A stretch of DNA of 64,000 nt from CAKZQX01 sp034436755. GTDB lineage: Bacteria; Chloroflexota; Chloroflexia; Chloroflexales; Chloroflexaceae. The stretch lies in NCBI GenBank assembly GCA_034436755.1, contig DAOTVB010000052.1:1-64000 (forward strand). The letters are read 5' to 3'. The notes under the pieces were generated by a model. That model saw only the letters and a program-made list of their open reading frames with translations. It did no database searches and was not told the origin of the DNA. How positions within the stretch are numbered: position 1 is the stretch's first letter; the number at the start of each line of letters is the position of its first letter. The position numbers and the translations under genes were made by a program. Shown piece after piece: positions 29,375 to 38,635 of the stretch.

Positions 29375-29570
29375 ATGGTGCGCTTTTAACCTCTGTTGAA
29401 AATCCTCTCGCGACGATGTCAAAGACATGTTGCGCAGAGGAGGTGCGCACCGTATGATATCATGAACAGAGTGATACCATTCTCGGCCAGAGTATGGCGT
29501 GTGCTGAATGAGAGTGCCTGTTTACTGCGTCACGCCTGTTACCCGTGCTCTATGCTGAAGTGAGCGTGCT

Positions 29571-30632
29571 ATGTTTCAGTCGTTTACGATACGAAACTTT
29601 CGGGGCTTCCGTGATCTGACGGTCGCTCCGCTTGCGCGCGTCAATCTGATTACAGGACAGAATAATGCCGGTAAGACAGCCCTGTTGGAAGCGCTTATGC
29701 TGCATACGAATGCCAACGTCCCCGAAGTATCACTAAACCTGACGGCTCAACGGGGGGGAGGCATCAGCGACACGGTGGAAATATGGCGCTGGTTATTTTT
29801 TGACCGACAGATAAAGCTCCCGATTGAACTTATCAGCATAAGCGCAGATGATATACGTCGCAGTCTGTATCTCCGCTTGACCCGCTCGGAGCAAGTCCAG
29901 GTCACCACGCGCGGCGGTAATGATTTTGCCGATTTAACCCGCAGTAGCCTGGAGCCGGACATGTTGCTCCTGGAATATGAAGACTCAACTGGACAGACCG
30001 ATACCGTTCGTCTAACGACAAAACCGGATAAAGACGGAACTTTGCAGGTTGTACATTCCGCACTACTAACATTGCCTCCAACCGTTTTTATCAGTACCGA
30101 TATTCGCTCGCTGGCAAACCTCCCGGAGTGGTGGAGCGATCTTGAAGCCGTTGGTCGCCAGGAGGCAATCGTGCCGCCGTTGCGCCTGCTTGAACCTCGT
30201 CTGCAGCGGCTAACCGTGCTGGTCCGGCGGGGCAGCGCACCGATGATTTATGGCGATATCGGTATGCACGAGCTTGTGCCGGTTCCGTTGATGGGCGAGG
30301 GTGTCGGACGTTTACTGGCGATTCTGCTGGCGATTGCCAGCGTGCCCCATGGCATAGTCTTGATCGACGAGATTGAGAATGGGTTTCACCACTCCGTCAT
30401 GACAACAGTCTGGCAGGCACTGGCCGAAGCCACACGCCACTCTGATGTGCAGATCTTTGCGACAACCCACAGTTGGGAGTGTATCCAGGCTGCGCATACT
30501 GCGTTTGAAATGAGCCCATCATATGATTTACGCCTACACCGACTGGAACGTATCGACACAACTATCCAGGCGGTGACATATGACCAGGAGACACTGGCAA
30601 CGTCGATTGCAATGAACCTGGAAACGCGCTGA
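29571..30632 (+). CDS. OLD-family AAA ATPase (putative defence ATPase)
   Basis: This 353-residue SMC/ABC-type ATPase has an N-terminal MFQSFTIRNFRGFRDL strand and Walker A GQNNAGKTALLE (from 29). A helical/beta insertion (about 50-230) leads to signature-like LMGEGVGRLLAI, Walker B GIVLIDEIENG (about 265) and the H-loop IFATTHSWEC. This set is typical of the AAA_15/AAA_21 group, which includes OLD nucleases, GajA and the AriA subunit of PARIS. It has no TOPRIM domain of its own. The next gene overlaps by 1 bp and supplies one, so the two form a split OLD-like unit. Confidence 0.88.
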   Translation: MFQSFTIRNFRGFRDLTVAPLARVNLITGQNNAGKTALLEALMLHTNANVPEVSLNLTAQRGGGISDTVEIWRWLFFDRQIKLPIELISISADDIRRSLYLRLTRSEQVQVTTRGGNDFADLTRSSLEPDMLLLEYEDSTGQTDTVRLTTKPDKDGTLQVVHSALLTLPPTVFISTDIRSLANLPEWWSDLEAVGRQEAIVPPLRLLEPRLQRLTVLVRRGSAPMIYGDIGMHELVPVPLMGEGVGRLLAILLAIASVPHGIVLIDEIENGFHHSVMTTVWQALAEATRHSDVQIFATTHSWECIQAAHTAFEMSPSYDLRLHRLERIDTTIQAVTYDQETLATSIAMNLETR

Positions 30633-31240
30633 TGAGTGAGCGTCGTCAGATTACAGAGCCTCGACTACTTATTGGTGAGGGAGTCGAGGAAGTTCGTTTC
30701 TTTGGCGCACTCCTGACTCATCTTGGCATTAACGATCTGCATGTCGAACATTATGGTGGTAAAAATGGTTTGTCAAGTTATCTGAAAACCTTGAGAGTGC
30801 GTCCTGGTTGGTCCACCCTCAACGGATTGGGAATTACCCGTGATGCAGATGATGATTCAAGTAGAGCTTTCCAGAGTGTCTGCAGTATGCTGAATAATGC
30901 CGGGTTGAGTGTGCCCGGTGCGCCAGGTAGTGTTGCCGGAACCAATCCGCGTGTCAGTGTGCTGATCCTTCCTGATGGTCATAATGCCGGCATGCTTGAA
31001 GATCTCTGTTTCTCGGCAGTTCAAACCAATCCTGAGGCTCAATGCATTGATAATTTCTTCGCCTGTGTGCAGGGCACTGCTGGGCGACAACCTGGAACGA
31101 AGGCGAAAGCGCGTATACATGCCTGGTTGTCATCACTTGATGAGCCGGATCTTCGTCTTGGCGAAGCCGCTCAGCGCGGTTACATTCCCTGGGACAGCCA
31201 TATTTTTCAGCATGTGAAGTCGTTCTTGATTAATTTGTAG
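30632..31240 (+). CDS. DUF3226 TOPRIM-like protein, partner of the AAA ATPase
   Basis: This 202-residue protein resembles DUF3226, a TOPRIM-like family related to the DUF4435 nuclease AriB. Likely metal ligands are Glu16 in LLIGEGVEEVRFF and Asp71/Asp73 in GITRDADDDS. A second acidic patch follows (VLILPDGHNAGMLEDL). Its ATG overlaps the ATPase stop (TGATG), which implies coupled translation. ATPase plus TOPRIM pairs of this kind act in phage defence by nuclease activation (PARIS, retron-linked OLD). Function here is inference. Confidence 0.82.
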   Translation: MSERRQITEPRLLIGEGVEEVRFFGALLTHLGINDLHVEHYGGKNGLSSYLKTLRVRPGWSTLNGLGITRDADDDSSRAFQSVCSMLNNAGLSVPGAPGSVAGTNPRVSVLILPDGHNAGMLEDLCFSAVQTNPEAQCIDNFFACVQGTAGRQPGTKAKARIHAWLSSLDEPDLRLGEAAQRGYIPWDSHIFQHVKSFLINL

Positions 31241-31262
31241 TAGTCGGTGTATCATCTCATAA

Positions 31263-32324
31263 ATGAATGATTATCTGAAAAAAAAGCTTCTTTCCAACCA
31301 TCCCACCCTCGGCGAGGTTGCGGCGGGACAGATCACACCGGGTGTCAGGACGGGGCAGAACCCCGCATTTATTCTCGATCAGGTAACCCGCCGCCAGCTT
31401 GTTATCTTCGATCCGAGTTACGCCCCACTGCTCAAGCCGATCTGGACGGCGGTGGAGTTGCGGCCCTGGTATGCCGCCACAGAGTCGCACTGGCTGCTCG
31501 ATCTGCCTGCCGGCTGGACCGAGGCGACGTTCGGCGCGGGGCTGAGTAGCGCGGAAGCCTGGCAACGGCTGGTTGCGCGCTATCCCGCGATTGCCCGCCA
31601 CCTGGAACCCTACGCCCCGGCTGACCCGGCACAACCGCCGGAGCGCTACTGGTGGGAACTGCCGCCCTACGACACAACCGCCTTTGCTACCCCGCGCATC
31701 TGCTGGCCGTTGCGGGCCATATCGCCCCGGTTCGTCTGGGATGCCGCACCCACCCGGATCGACGGCGCAGCAGCCTGCCTGCCCCAGGCGACGCCCTACC
31801 TTCACGGCATGCTGGCAAGCCGGGTAGCCTGGTGGCTGATCTGCGAAAGCAATGCTACCCCGCCGGGCACGCTCAAGCGGCTTACGCCCGAGATGCTGGC
31901 ACGCCTGCCCATTCCCGCCGCACCGGACGCCGCATGTGCCGCCATTGGTACGCTGGCGCAGCAGCTTTCCGCCGAGGCCGGCGCACGCTACCAACTGCAC
32001 ACCGATGCCCGCCGCCGCATCCTGAAAGATCTGGGGCCACCCGGCGCACAGTTCAGCGAACGCCTCTACCACTGGTGGGAACTGGACTTTATGACATTGC
32101 GCACCGAACTGGTTGCCGTCTTCGACAATGATATTCCAGCGCGCTACCGGGGCGAGTGGGAGCAGTGGCTGGCAACCCGACAACAGATGCATGCACAGCA
32201 TACCGCTGCGATGACCCGCCTGGAAACCGACCTCAATACGCGTGTTGCGACCCTGTTTGACCTCTCCCCGGACGAGTCGGCGTTGATTGCCGAACAGACC
32301 GCGTATGATTTTGGGCAAGTATAA
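31263..32324 (+). CDS. Orphan TaqI-type target-recognition domain (C-terminal part of a type IIG methylase)
   Basis: This 353-residue protein matches the C-terminal specificity half of Eco57I/TaqI-like restriction-methyltransferases: GQITPGVRTGQNPAFILD, then LLKPIWTAVELRPWYA, and the terminal helix LFDLSPDESALIAE. No methylase motifs (NPPY, S-adenosylmethionine loop) are in it. The gene starts 22 bp after the TOPRIM gene, without a clear ribosome site, so it looks like a remnant or a stand-alone recognition subunit. Its stop abuts the convergent MFS stop with no gap. Confidence 0.7.
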   Translation: MNDYLKKKLLSNHPTLGEVAAGQITPGVRTGQNPAFILDQVTRRQLVIFDPSYAPLLKPIWTAVELRPWYAATESHWLLDLPAGWTEATFGAGLSSAEAWQRLVARYPAIARHLEPYAPADPAQPPERYWWELPPYDTTAFATPRICWPLRAISPRFVWDAAPTRIDGAAACLPQATPYLHGMLASRVAWWLICESNATPPGTLKRLTPEMLARLPIPAAPDAACAAIGTLAQQLSAEAGARYQLHTDARRRILKDLGPPGAQFSERLYHWWELDFMTLRTELVAVFDNDIPARYRGEWEQWLATRQQMHAQHTAAMTRLETDLNTRVATLFDLSPDESALIAEQTAYDFGQV

Positions 32325-33725
32325 TCAATCGGGCGGGTCGGCCGCATGCGTTCGCAGGCGAATACGCGGCAGCGCGGGTGGTTCATTGCCCACCGCCAGC
32401 GCCGCCCGACGCACATCCACCCGGATCAGTAAAACCAGCCCCAGCAGGAAGAAAATTATCAGCGAGACAATCGCAATGCGGTAGCTATCGGTGTACTGGA
32501 GCGCCAGACCGAACAGCAACGGAGCCAGCCAGCTTGTACCCCGCTCACTTATTTCATACAGGCTGAAATACTCGGCCTCATGCCCGCGCGGAATCATCAG
32601 CGAGAAGACCGAGCGACTCAGCGCCTGCGTGCCGCCCAGCACCAGCGCAATCACCGCGCCCATCGCAAAGAACTGCCCTTCGGTCTCCAGCCAGGCATAA
32701 GCATAGATCAGCGCTCCCGCCCAGATCAGCAGACTCACCATAATCGTCTGTTTGGAGCCGATTAGCCGGGCAACTGAGCTAAACGCCAGCGCGCCAAAAA
32801 AGGCCACAAACTGCACCATCAGGATCAGTGCCGTCAGCGAGGAGAGCGGCAGGCCCAACTCCTGCCCGCCAAACTGGGCCGACAGCGCAATCACGGCCTG
32901 GATGCCGTCATTGTAGAGCAGATAGGCCACCAGAAAGAGCAACGTCTGCGGAAACAGCCGCAACTCGCGCAGTGTATGTCCCAACTGCCGGAAACCGGCG
33001 GAGAGGTAGCGCTCGCCCGGTGGCAGCGATTTTACCGCATACCGGCGACGGAGTGTCGCCAGCGGGATAAGCGTGAAGATCGCCCACCAGGCTCCCGCCG
33101 ATAGCAGGCTGATGCGCGCGGCCTGCCCCTCCGTCAGGCCCAGGCCGTCCGCCCGCGCATAGAGCAGCAGGTTCAGCGCCAGCAAGACACCGCCGCCCAG
33201 ATAGCCCAGCGCCCACCCCCGCGCCGAGACCGCATCACGCCGGTCGGCCGTGGCAATTTCGGGCAGGAAGGCATTGTAGAACACAATCGACGCCCCAAAG
33301 CTCAGGTTGGCAACCAGGAAGAGCAACCCACCCAGCAGATAGTTGTTCCCCTGCAAAAAATACATGCCCATCGTGGCAAATGCACCGATGTAGGCAAACA
33401 GGCCCAGCAACTGCTTCTTGAGGTGCGAATAGTCGGCAAATGCCCCCAGAATTGGCAGCACCAGCACCTGGGTAATCACAGACAGGGCAATCAGGAAGGG
33501 GTAGAAGGCATCAAAGTTGATGGCAATACCCAGCGGGTAGATGCGGCCCTGTGCATCGGCGGCCGCCTCCGCAATGGATGTCAGATAGGGCCCCAGGAAG
33601 ACCGCAATCACCGTTGTGGCAAAGGCCGAGTTAGCCCAATCGTAAAAGTACCAGCCGAACAGCTCTCGGCGGTTGTTGGGTTCCGGTGGCGTATGCGGTT
33701 GTGTTTTTTCTGGTTTTTTGTTCAT
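32325..33725 (-). CDS. UMF1/Atg22-like MFS transporter
   Basis: This 466-residue transporter has about 12 membrane segments. The N-terminal ELFGWYFYDWANSAFATTVIAVFLGPYLTS is the signature of the UMF1 (vacuole effluxer Atg22-like) family, and EISERGTSWLAPLLFG near the end is also conserved. Atg22 exports amino acids from yeast vacuoles; bacterial substrates are unknown. A family A copy (A8) begins 36 bp upstream of its start. Confidence 0.9.
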   Translation of the reverse strand: MNKKPEKTQPHTPPEPNNRRELFGWYFYDWANSAFATTVIAVFLGPYLTSIAEAAADAQGRIYPLGIAINFDAFYPFLIALSVITQVLVLPILGAFADYSHLKKQLLGLFAYIGAFATMGMYFLQGNNYLLGGLLFLVANLSFGASIVFYNAFLPEIATADRRDAVSARGWALGYLGGGVLLALNLLLYARADGLGLTEGQAARISLLSAGAWWAIFTLIPLATLRRRYAVKSLPPGERYLSAGFRQLGHTLRELRLFPQTLLFLVAYLLYNDGIQAVIALSAQFGGQELGLPLSSLTALILMVQFVAFFGALAFSSVARLIGSKQTIMVSLLIWAGALIYAYAWLETEGQFFAMGAVIALVLGGTQALSRSVFSLMIPRGHEAEYFSLYEISERGTSWLAPLLFGLALQYTDSYRIAIVSLIIFFLLGLVLLIRVDVRRAALAVGNEPPALPRIRLRTHAADPPD

Positions 33726-33761
33726 CAGATCGTTCTGTTCTATGCAACAGACCTCTACCTG

Positions 33762-33956
33762 ACATGCGTTACCCGTTCACTCGCCGGGAACCGATATCAC
33801 CTCCGGCAGGGCGGAAGAGAGCATCTTTTTTCACAAAAATTTGCTCCCAGAGCAAATCTTTGTGAAAAAGACAAAGAACGTACCATGCTGCCGCAGGCGA
33901 AACCGGCGTTCTGGTCTATCACCAGGCCGAAGTAAACCGTAGCGCGCAAGGCGTGT
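33762..33956. mobile_element. Family A palindromic element, copy A8 (degenerate ends)
   Basis: The ends ACATGCGTTACCCGTT and GCGCAAGGCGTGT are diverged. The hairpin (about 33823-33870) has one mismatch and one bulge, so this is probably an old copy. Confidence 0.75.
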
Positions 33957-33966
33957 ACTTGAACGT

Positions 33967-35043
33967 TCAAACGCTAAAAAAGATGCGCCAGACCCAGATG
34001 ACCAGCAGGTGCGTCACCGCCGACGCCGTCACCTTACCTGTGCGCTGGTAGACCCAGCCATAGCCCAGGCCAGCCAGCGCCGCCGGCAAAAAGGCACGCT
34101 CCGGTGAAGGCGCATCATTCAGGTAGAATGCTCCAAAAATGAGCGCGGCCAGCAGCAGGCTGAGTGTGCGCGGATGGCGCAGGAGCGGCCGCAACCCGCG
34201 CCCGATCAGCCCGCGCGTATCCCGGCGTAGCGCCGCCTGAGCCGCCCGTTCAATGCCATTCTGAATTACTCCCCGGAAGATAATCTCCTGGGGCAGCGCC
34301 ACCAGAAAATAGAGCGTGATCGCCTGACTCAGCAGCGTGGTTGCCAGGAGCAGACGCGTTGCCGGCTGCAGCAGGCCCAGCGCCAGCGCCAGCGGGGTCA
34401 GCAGCAGCAACAGCACCCCGGACGCCAGCAGTGCCGGCAGCAGATCACGCCAGGACAGAAACCAGGTAAACCCTAGCCCGGACCAACCCCGCGCCGCCAG
34501 CAACAACAAGACCAGCGGCACTGTGCCCAGGAAGAAGAAGCCGACCTGCCCCCCCTGCTGTGGCAGCGGCACTTCGGGGACAAGTCCCAGATCGATTGAA
34601 ACCCAGAGGTAGAGGATAGCCACAAAGTCCAGCGGTGTCGGGTCGCGCACCCCGCGCACGCGGAGCAGCGCCACGGTTGGCAGCGCCACAAAGATCACAG
34701 CAGTTGCCAGGCCACGCCAGACAAACTCGTCCACCGCGCTGCTGTAGGAGATGTAGAGCGCGGGCAACAGCGCCACCAGCGCCAGCAGTGCGCGCGGATC
34801 ACGCCGGACAATCCGGCCCAGCGCGTCATACAGCCCGGCAAGCCCCTGCAAAAGATAGGCCAGCGCCAGCAGTGTAAAGGTCGTCAGCGCCGCCCAGCGC
34901 TCGCCGGACGGCATCGTTGTCGTGAACGCAGCCAGGGCAAAATCACCAATCAGCAACACCGCAAAGAGCAGAGCTGCGGGGAGACCCGCAAATGTATCGA
35001 ACCGTTCCGGAGGAGACTGGTTATCAGGAGGCATTGTTTCCAT
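33967..35043 (-). CDS. CPBP-family membrane protein with degenerate catalytic motifs
   Basis: This 358-residue protein has about nine membrane segments and the C-terminal CPBP (Rce1-like) region. Motif 1 reads LPQEIIFRG, so the first Glu of EExxxR is Gln. Motif 2 reads LIFGAFYLN, where the family has FxxxH. Motif 3 keeps His in SAVTHLLVIW but not the usual Asn. Loss of two ligand residues suggests it is no longer a protease. The N-terminal two thirds is an unusual extension. An 8-bp inverted repeat (TCAGTGAC/GTCACTGA, 35046-35066) lies just before the start. Confidence 0.75.
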   Translation of the reverse strand: METMPPDNQSPPERFDTFAGLPAALLFAVLLIGDFALAAFTTTMPSGERWAALTTFTLLALAYLLQGLAGLYDALGRIVRRDPRALLALVALLPALYISYSSAVDEFVWRGLATAVIFVALPTVALLRVRGVRDPTPLDFVAILYLWVSIDLGLVPEVPLPQQGGQVGFFFLGTVPLVLLLLAARGWSGLGFTWFLSWRDLLPALLASGVLLLLLTPLALALGLLQPATRLLLATTLLSQAITLYFLVALPQEIIFRGVIQNGIERAAQAALRRDTRGLIGRGLRPLLRHPRTLSLLLAALIFGAFYLNDAPSPERAFLPAALAGLGYGWVYQRTGKVTASAVTHLLVIWVWRIFFSV

Positions 35044-35121
35044 GGTCAGTGACGGATCGTCACTGATCGGTATGTGTTGGTCACCATCACATCCATAAGC
35101 CCGAGCAATACAGTCCGGGTC

Positions 35122-35844
35122 TTACAAATCGTGCGCCGCGCCAAAAATCGGCAGCAGCTCACCCAGGCTGATGCCTTCCGCAGTCACGGGGCAACGGTAG
35201 GCATAGATTTCGACCCCGGCAGCAATTGCCCGGCGTAGCGTCGGCCCAAAACCCAGATCGCCCTGATTGGCCGGCGCAAATGCTTTGCCGCTGCTGCCCT
35301 GTACCACAAAAATGAGCGCCGTGCGCTGTCCATTCCGGGCCAACGTCGTCAGCAGCGCAATCTGCTGCTGCCCATGCCCGGTCGGCACATCGGGAAAGAG
35401 CCACATCCCGGTGCCAACCTGAACCGTCGATTCAACCTCCACCAGGCATGTCGCCAGACCCTCACCCAGGCGGAAGTCAAGACGATGGTTGCCCACCTGC
35501 GCCTCCGGCTGAATACGGCTACAGCGCGCAAACTGGGGCAGCACACCGTCTACCAGGGCCGCCATAACCAATTGATTGGGCAGATCCGGATCGAGTGACA
35601 CAAATGCATCACCGACAGCAATAGCCGTTACCTGAAAGGCCGTTTTGCGCCGGGTCGCCTGCCGGGAAGCCAGCAGCAATTGCACACCCGGCCGCAGCAG
35701 TTCATCCAGCCCGCCCCAGTCGGCGATATGCGCCAGAATCAGCCGCTCGTTGAGTTGCGCCTCAACAGTAAACTGCGTACGCCGGGCAATAAAGGTTGCA
35801 GGCATCGGTGGAATACCACCAACCAGTGGAATATGGACAGGCAT
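35122..35844 (-). CDS. sfsA: SfsA-family DNA/RNA nuclease-like protein
   Basis: This 240-residue protein belongs to the SfsA family (sugar fermentation stimulation protein), with an N-terminal OB-like fold and a C-terminal PD-(D/E)XK-like core. The core is VGNHRLDFRLGEG (Asp) followed by CLVEVESTVQV. The usual Glu-x-Lys appears as Glu-x-Glu (EVES), a departure from the typical EVKS. The proline-rich LFPDVPTGHGQQQIALL segment is conserved. It stands alone here. Confidence 0.82.
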   Translation of the reverse strand: MPVHIPLVGGIPPMPATFIARRTQFTVEAQLNERLILAHIADWGGLDELLRPGVQLLLASRQATRRKTAFQVTAIAVGDAFVSLDPDLPNQLVMAALVDGVLPQFARCSRIQPEAQVGNHRLDFRLGEGLATCLVEVESTVQVGTGMWLFPDVPTGHGQQQIALLTTLARNGQRTALIFVVQGSSGKAFAPANQGDLGFGPTLRRAIAAGVEIYAYRCPVTAEGISLGELLPIFGAAHDL

Positions 35845-35979
35845 AACCGTGTAACCTCGTCGGTACAGCGAGGAAGGGGCGCACTACTGATTACTGTCGG
35901 GAAGAACAAGCCCGGTCATTATAGCACTGCTGTGAGTAACAGCGCAACAACAACCAGGGTACTACCGGACAACGCGCGC

Positions 35980-36183
35980 CTACTCGCCACGTTGACGCCG
36001 CACCGTGATCGTCTCCCCGGCGACGCCCCAGTTATCCGTCTCGACCTCGTCGATCACCACCACCGTAGTTTTCGGATTCTTGCCCAGCACCTCCACCAGC
36101 AGTTGCGTCACGCCCTTGATCAGCGCGGCTTTCTGCTCGGCGGTCGCACCCTCGCGGGTAATCTTGATGTTAACGTATGGCAT
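35980..36183 (-). CDS. 4-oxalocrotonate tautomerase-like enzyme
   Basis: This 67-residue protein starts MPYVNIKITREG. After Met removal Pro1 is the catalytic base. The spacing EQKAALIKGVTQLLVEVLGKNP and VVIDEVETDNWGVAGE fits the DmpI/4-OT family, with Arg11 in TREG. The start lies 14 bp inside the 3' end of the MFS gene, so the two are probably co-transcribed. Confidence 0.93.
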   Translation of the reverse strand: MPYVNIKITREGATAEQKAALIKGVTQLLVEVLGKNPKTTVVVIDEVETDNWGVAGETITVRRQRGE

Positions 36184-37384
36184 CGGTCCTTCCTTTCATC
36201 CTGACAGCCTGATAACTAGTTCCCCAGCGTGATCCAATCAGCAGCAGGACAGCCCCTGCCGTCACCACCAGCGCCGCTCCGGCCAGCGGCAGTGTAAAGC
36301 TATTCGTGCGTGCAACGATCATCCCGGCCAGCAGCGGCCCGATTATCTGCCCGGTTCCGTAGGCCGCCGTCAGCAACCCAAGCACGCGCGCACTCTGCTG
36401 TGGCGCGAGCCGCTGCCCCAGGCCCATCGTCAGCGCCACAATGCCCATAAGTGTACCACCAAACAGGACCGCCCCCGCATAGGCCGCCACCAGACCCGGC
36501 GACAGCGCGGGCAGCGCAATGCCGAGCGCCTGCAATGCATGGGCTGCCACCAGCGCACGCACATCCCCAAAACGAGCAGCCAGCGCCGGCCACACCAGAG
36601 TCGAACCGGCCGCCGTCAGCCCCACCACGATCCAGGTGTTCGTTCCCGCTGCGCTGCCGGCAATATTCTCCTGCACAATCGCCACCAGAAAGGTACCACT
36701 GACGATGTAGCCCAGCCCCACGCAGCCATAGGCCGCCGCCAGCCAGGGCAGAAAGGGCGGCACGGCAAACGGTGGCGACGGTTGCCAGGTTGACATTGGT
36801 TGCGTCCGGAACGGCGCATCCCGCAGCCAGTGTTGGCCGGCAACGGCCGGCGGCAGGCAGAGCAACGCCAGTGCCAGCCAGAGCCCGCGCGCGTTCAGCA
36901 GGTCATCGAGTAGCAGCACCGCCACGCCCGACAACGCAATGCCCGCACCCACCCCCGCGAAGACCAGACCGCTGAACTTGCCCGCACCGCGCTGCGCCAG
37001 ACTATCCAGCGCAATAGCCACGCCCACGACCATTACGCCCGCGCTGGCAAGCCCCGCCAGAAAGCGCAAAGGCCACCAGGCCGCAGGCAGATCAAACAGA
37101 CCCATCGCCGCCGTGGTGATCACACTCAGCAGCAAGCTCCCGCGAAACAGTGGCATGCGCCAACTCCCCAACGGCACAGCCATACAGAGCAGCGCACCAA
37201 GCAGATAGCCGCCGTAGTTAACCGCCGCCAGACCACCGGCCACAGTGGGCCCAAAGCCATACTCCTGCTGCATGATCGGTAGCAGCGGGGTGTAGGCAAA
37301 ACGCCCGACGCCCATAGCAATCACCAACCCAAACATCCCACCCAGGGCCACCAGCCACGCGGACGGTGGGCGTGCATGCCGCAT
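36170..37384 (-). CDS. YbfB/YjiJ-family MFS transporter
   Basis: This 404-residue transporter has about 12 membrane helices. GMFGLVIAMGVGRFAYTPLLPIMQ is the N-terminal hallmark of the YbfB/YjiJ family. The gene is divergent from a LysR-type regulator at 37659, a usual arrangement for regulator and target. It overlaps the tautomerase gene downstream. The substrate is not known. Confidence 0.92.
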   Translation of the reverse strand: MRHARPPSAWLVALGGMFGLVIAMGVGRFAYTPLLPIMQQEYGFGPTVAGGLAAVNYGGYLLGALLCMAVPLGSWRMPLFRGSLLLSVITTAAMGLFDLPAAWWPLRFLAGLASAGVMVVGVAIALDSLAQRGAGKFSGLVFAGVGAGIALSGVAVLLLDDLLNARGLWLALALLCLPPAVAGQHWLRDAPFRTQPMSTWQPSPPFAVPPFLPWLAAAYGCVGLGYIVSGTFLVAIVQENIAGSAAGTNTWIVVGLTAAGSTLVWPALAARFGDVRALVAAHALQALGIALPALSPGLVAAYAGAVLFGGTLMGIVALTMGLGQRLAPQQSARVLGLLTAAYGTGQIIGPLLAGMIVARTNSFTLPLAGAALVVTAGAVLLLIGSRWGTSYQAVRMKGRTDAIR

Positions 37385-37658
37385 ACTATTGTTCCTTTCT
37401 ACCTTTCAAATCCGCCGGGCAGGATACATGCATCTGCTTGACAACCATCATAGCAGGTTGATATTATCAATACAAACGAACAAAAACGATGGCGACGTTC
37501 ACTAGAAGTGATACCTGATACCGATGTGTTGGCATAGCCACAGCGCACACCGAGGACACGGAGATGATCAACGGGAACGTGCCGCCGTTACGCTGGTTGC
37601 GCCCGTTCCCATGGATGGCTGGTTTGCCGGCACACTGGTATAACACGGAGGGAGCAGA
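37385..37658. promoter_or_regulatory. Divergent promoter region, MFS / LysR genes
   Basis: The 274-bp gap includes an AT-rich stretch at 37450-37490. LysR-family regulators commonly bind T-N11-A sites in such a gap; I could not single out one convincing site. Confidence 0.4.
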
Positions 37659-38525
37659 ATGGACCTGAGCAGCCTGAGAATCTTCGTCGCGGTAGCGGAG
37701 GAGGGCAGCATCTCGCAGGCCGCCCGCCGCCTCGACTATGTTCAGTCGAATGTCACCGCGCGCCTGCAAAGCCTGGAAGACGACCTGGGCACCCGGCTCT
37801 TCTACCGCAAGCAGCGCGGCATGGTACCAACCGCCGCCGGGCGCACGCTGCTGCCCTACGCCACGCAACTGCTCCGACTGGCGGACGAGGCACGGCATGC
37901 GGTGGCAGACAACGGGCCGGGGAGCGGCTCGCTGGCACTTGGCTCGATGGAGACCACGGCAGCGGTGCGCCTGCCCGCCATCCTGGCACACTACCACCAG
38001 ACCTTCCCTGAGGTTGATCTAACGTTGATGACAGGGACCAGCGAGGAGCTAATTACCCAGGTGCTGGACTATCAACTCGATGGGGCGTTTGTGGGCGGTG
38101 CCGTCGCGCACCCTGACATTGAGCAGGAGCCGGTCTTTGCGGAAGAACTGGTTTTTGTCACCGAGCGCCGGGTCGCGTCGCTGGCCTCGCTGCCGCAGCG
38201 TACCCTGCTGGTTTTCCGGCAGGGCTGCACCTACCGCGCCCGCCTGGAGCATCTGCTGCGCGAGTATGGCATAATGCCCTACAAAATTATGGAGTTCGGC
38301 ACCATCGAGGCAATTCTCGGCTGTGTCGCAGCGGGCATGGGCGTGACGCTGTTTCCCCGCTCACTGCTGGAGCGGACGCCCTACCAGGAGGCGCTACGAC
38401 TGCATCCCGCCCCCGCGAAGCTGGCGCAGATGGAGACGATGTTTATCCAGCGGCGCGACCGGCTGCACACCCACGCGATGGATGCTTTTCTTGAACTGGT
38501 GCGCCGGCCGGTTGCGTGTGAATAA
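37659..38525 (+). CDS. LysR-family transcriptional regulator
   Basis: This 288-residue regulator has an N-terminal winged helix (1-60: MDLSSLRIFVAVAEEGSIS, AARRLDYVQSNVTARLQSLE). A substrate-binding domain follows (about 90-285), with the GltR/CbbR-like FRQGCTYRARLEHLLRE segment. A GGAGGGAG site precedes the ATG. It probably controls the divergent MFS-tautomerase pair. Confidence 0.93.
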   Translation: MDLSSLRIFVAVAEEGSISQAARRLDYVQSNVTARLQSLEDDLGTRLFYRKQRGMVPTAAGRTLLPYATQLLRLADEARHAVADNGPGSGSLALGSMETTAAVRLPAILAHYHQTFPEVDLTLMTGTSEELITQVLDYQLDGAFVGGAVAHPDIEQEPVFAEELVFVTERRVASLASLPQRTLLVFRQGCTYRARLEHLLREYGIMPYKIMEFGTIEAILGCVAAGMGVTLFPRSLLERTPYQEALRLHPAPAKLAQMETMFIQRRDRLHTHAMDAFLELVRRPVACE

Positions 38526-38635
38526 AGTGGTAATAGCGTGGTTTCACCGTGATTGTACGATAAGATTGAATGCAAAGAATGCAAAAAATTTCCGCACCAT
38601 ATTGTAGCTTGCCAGAAAGTAAGGAGCCACCCACT

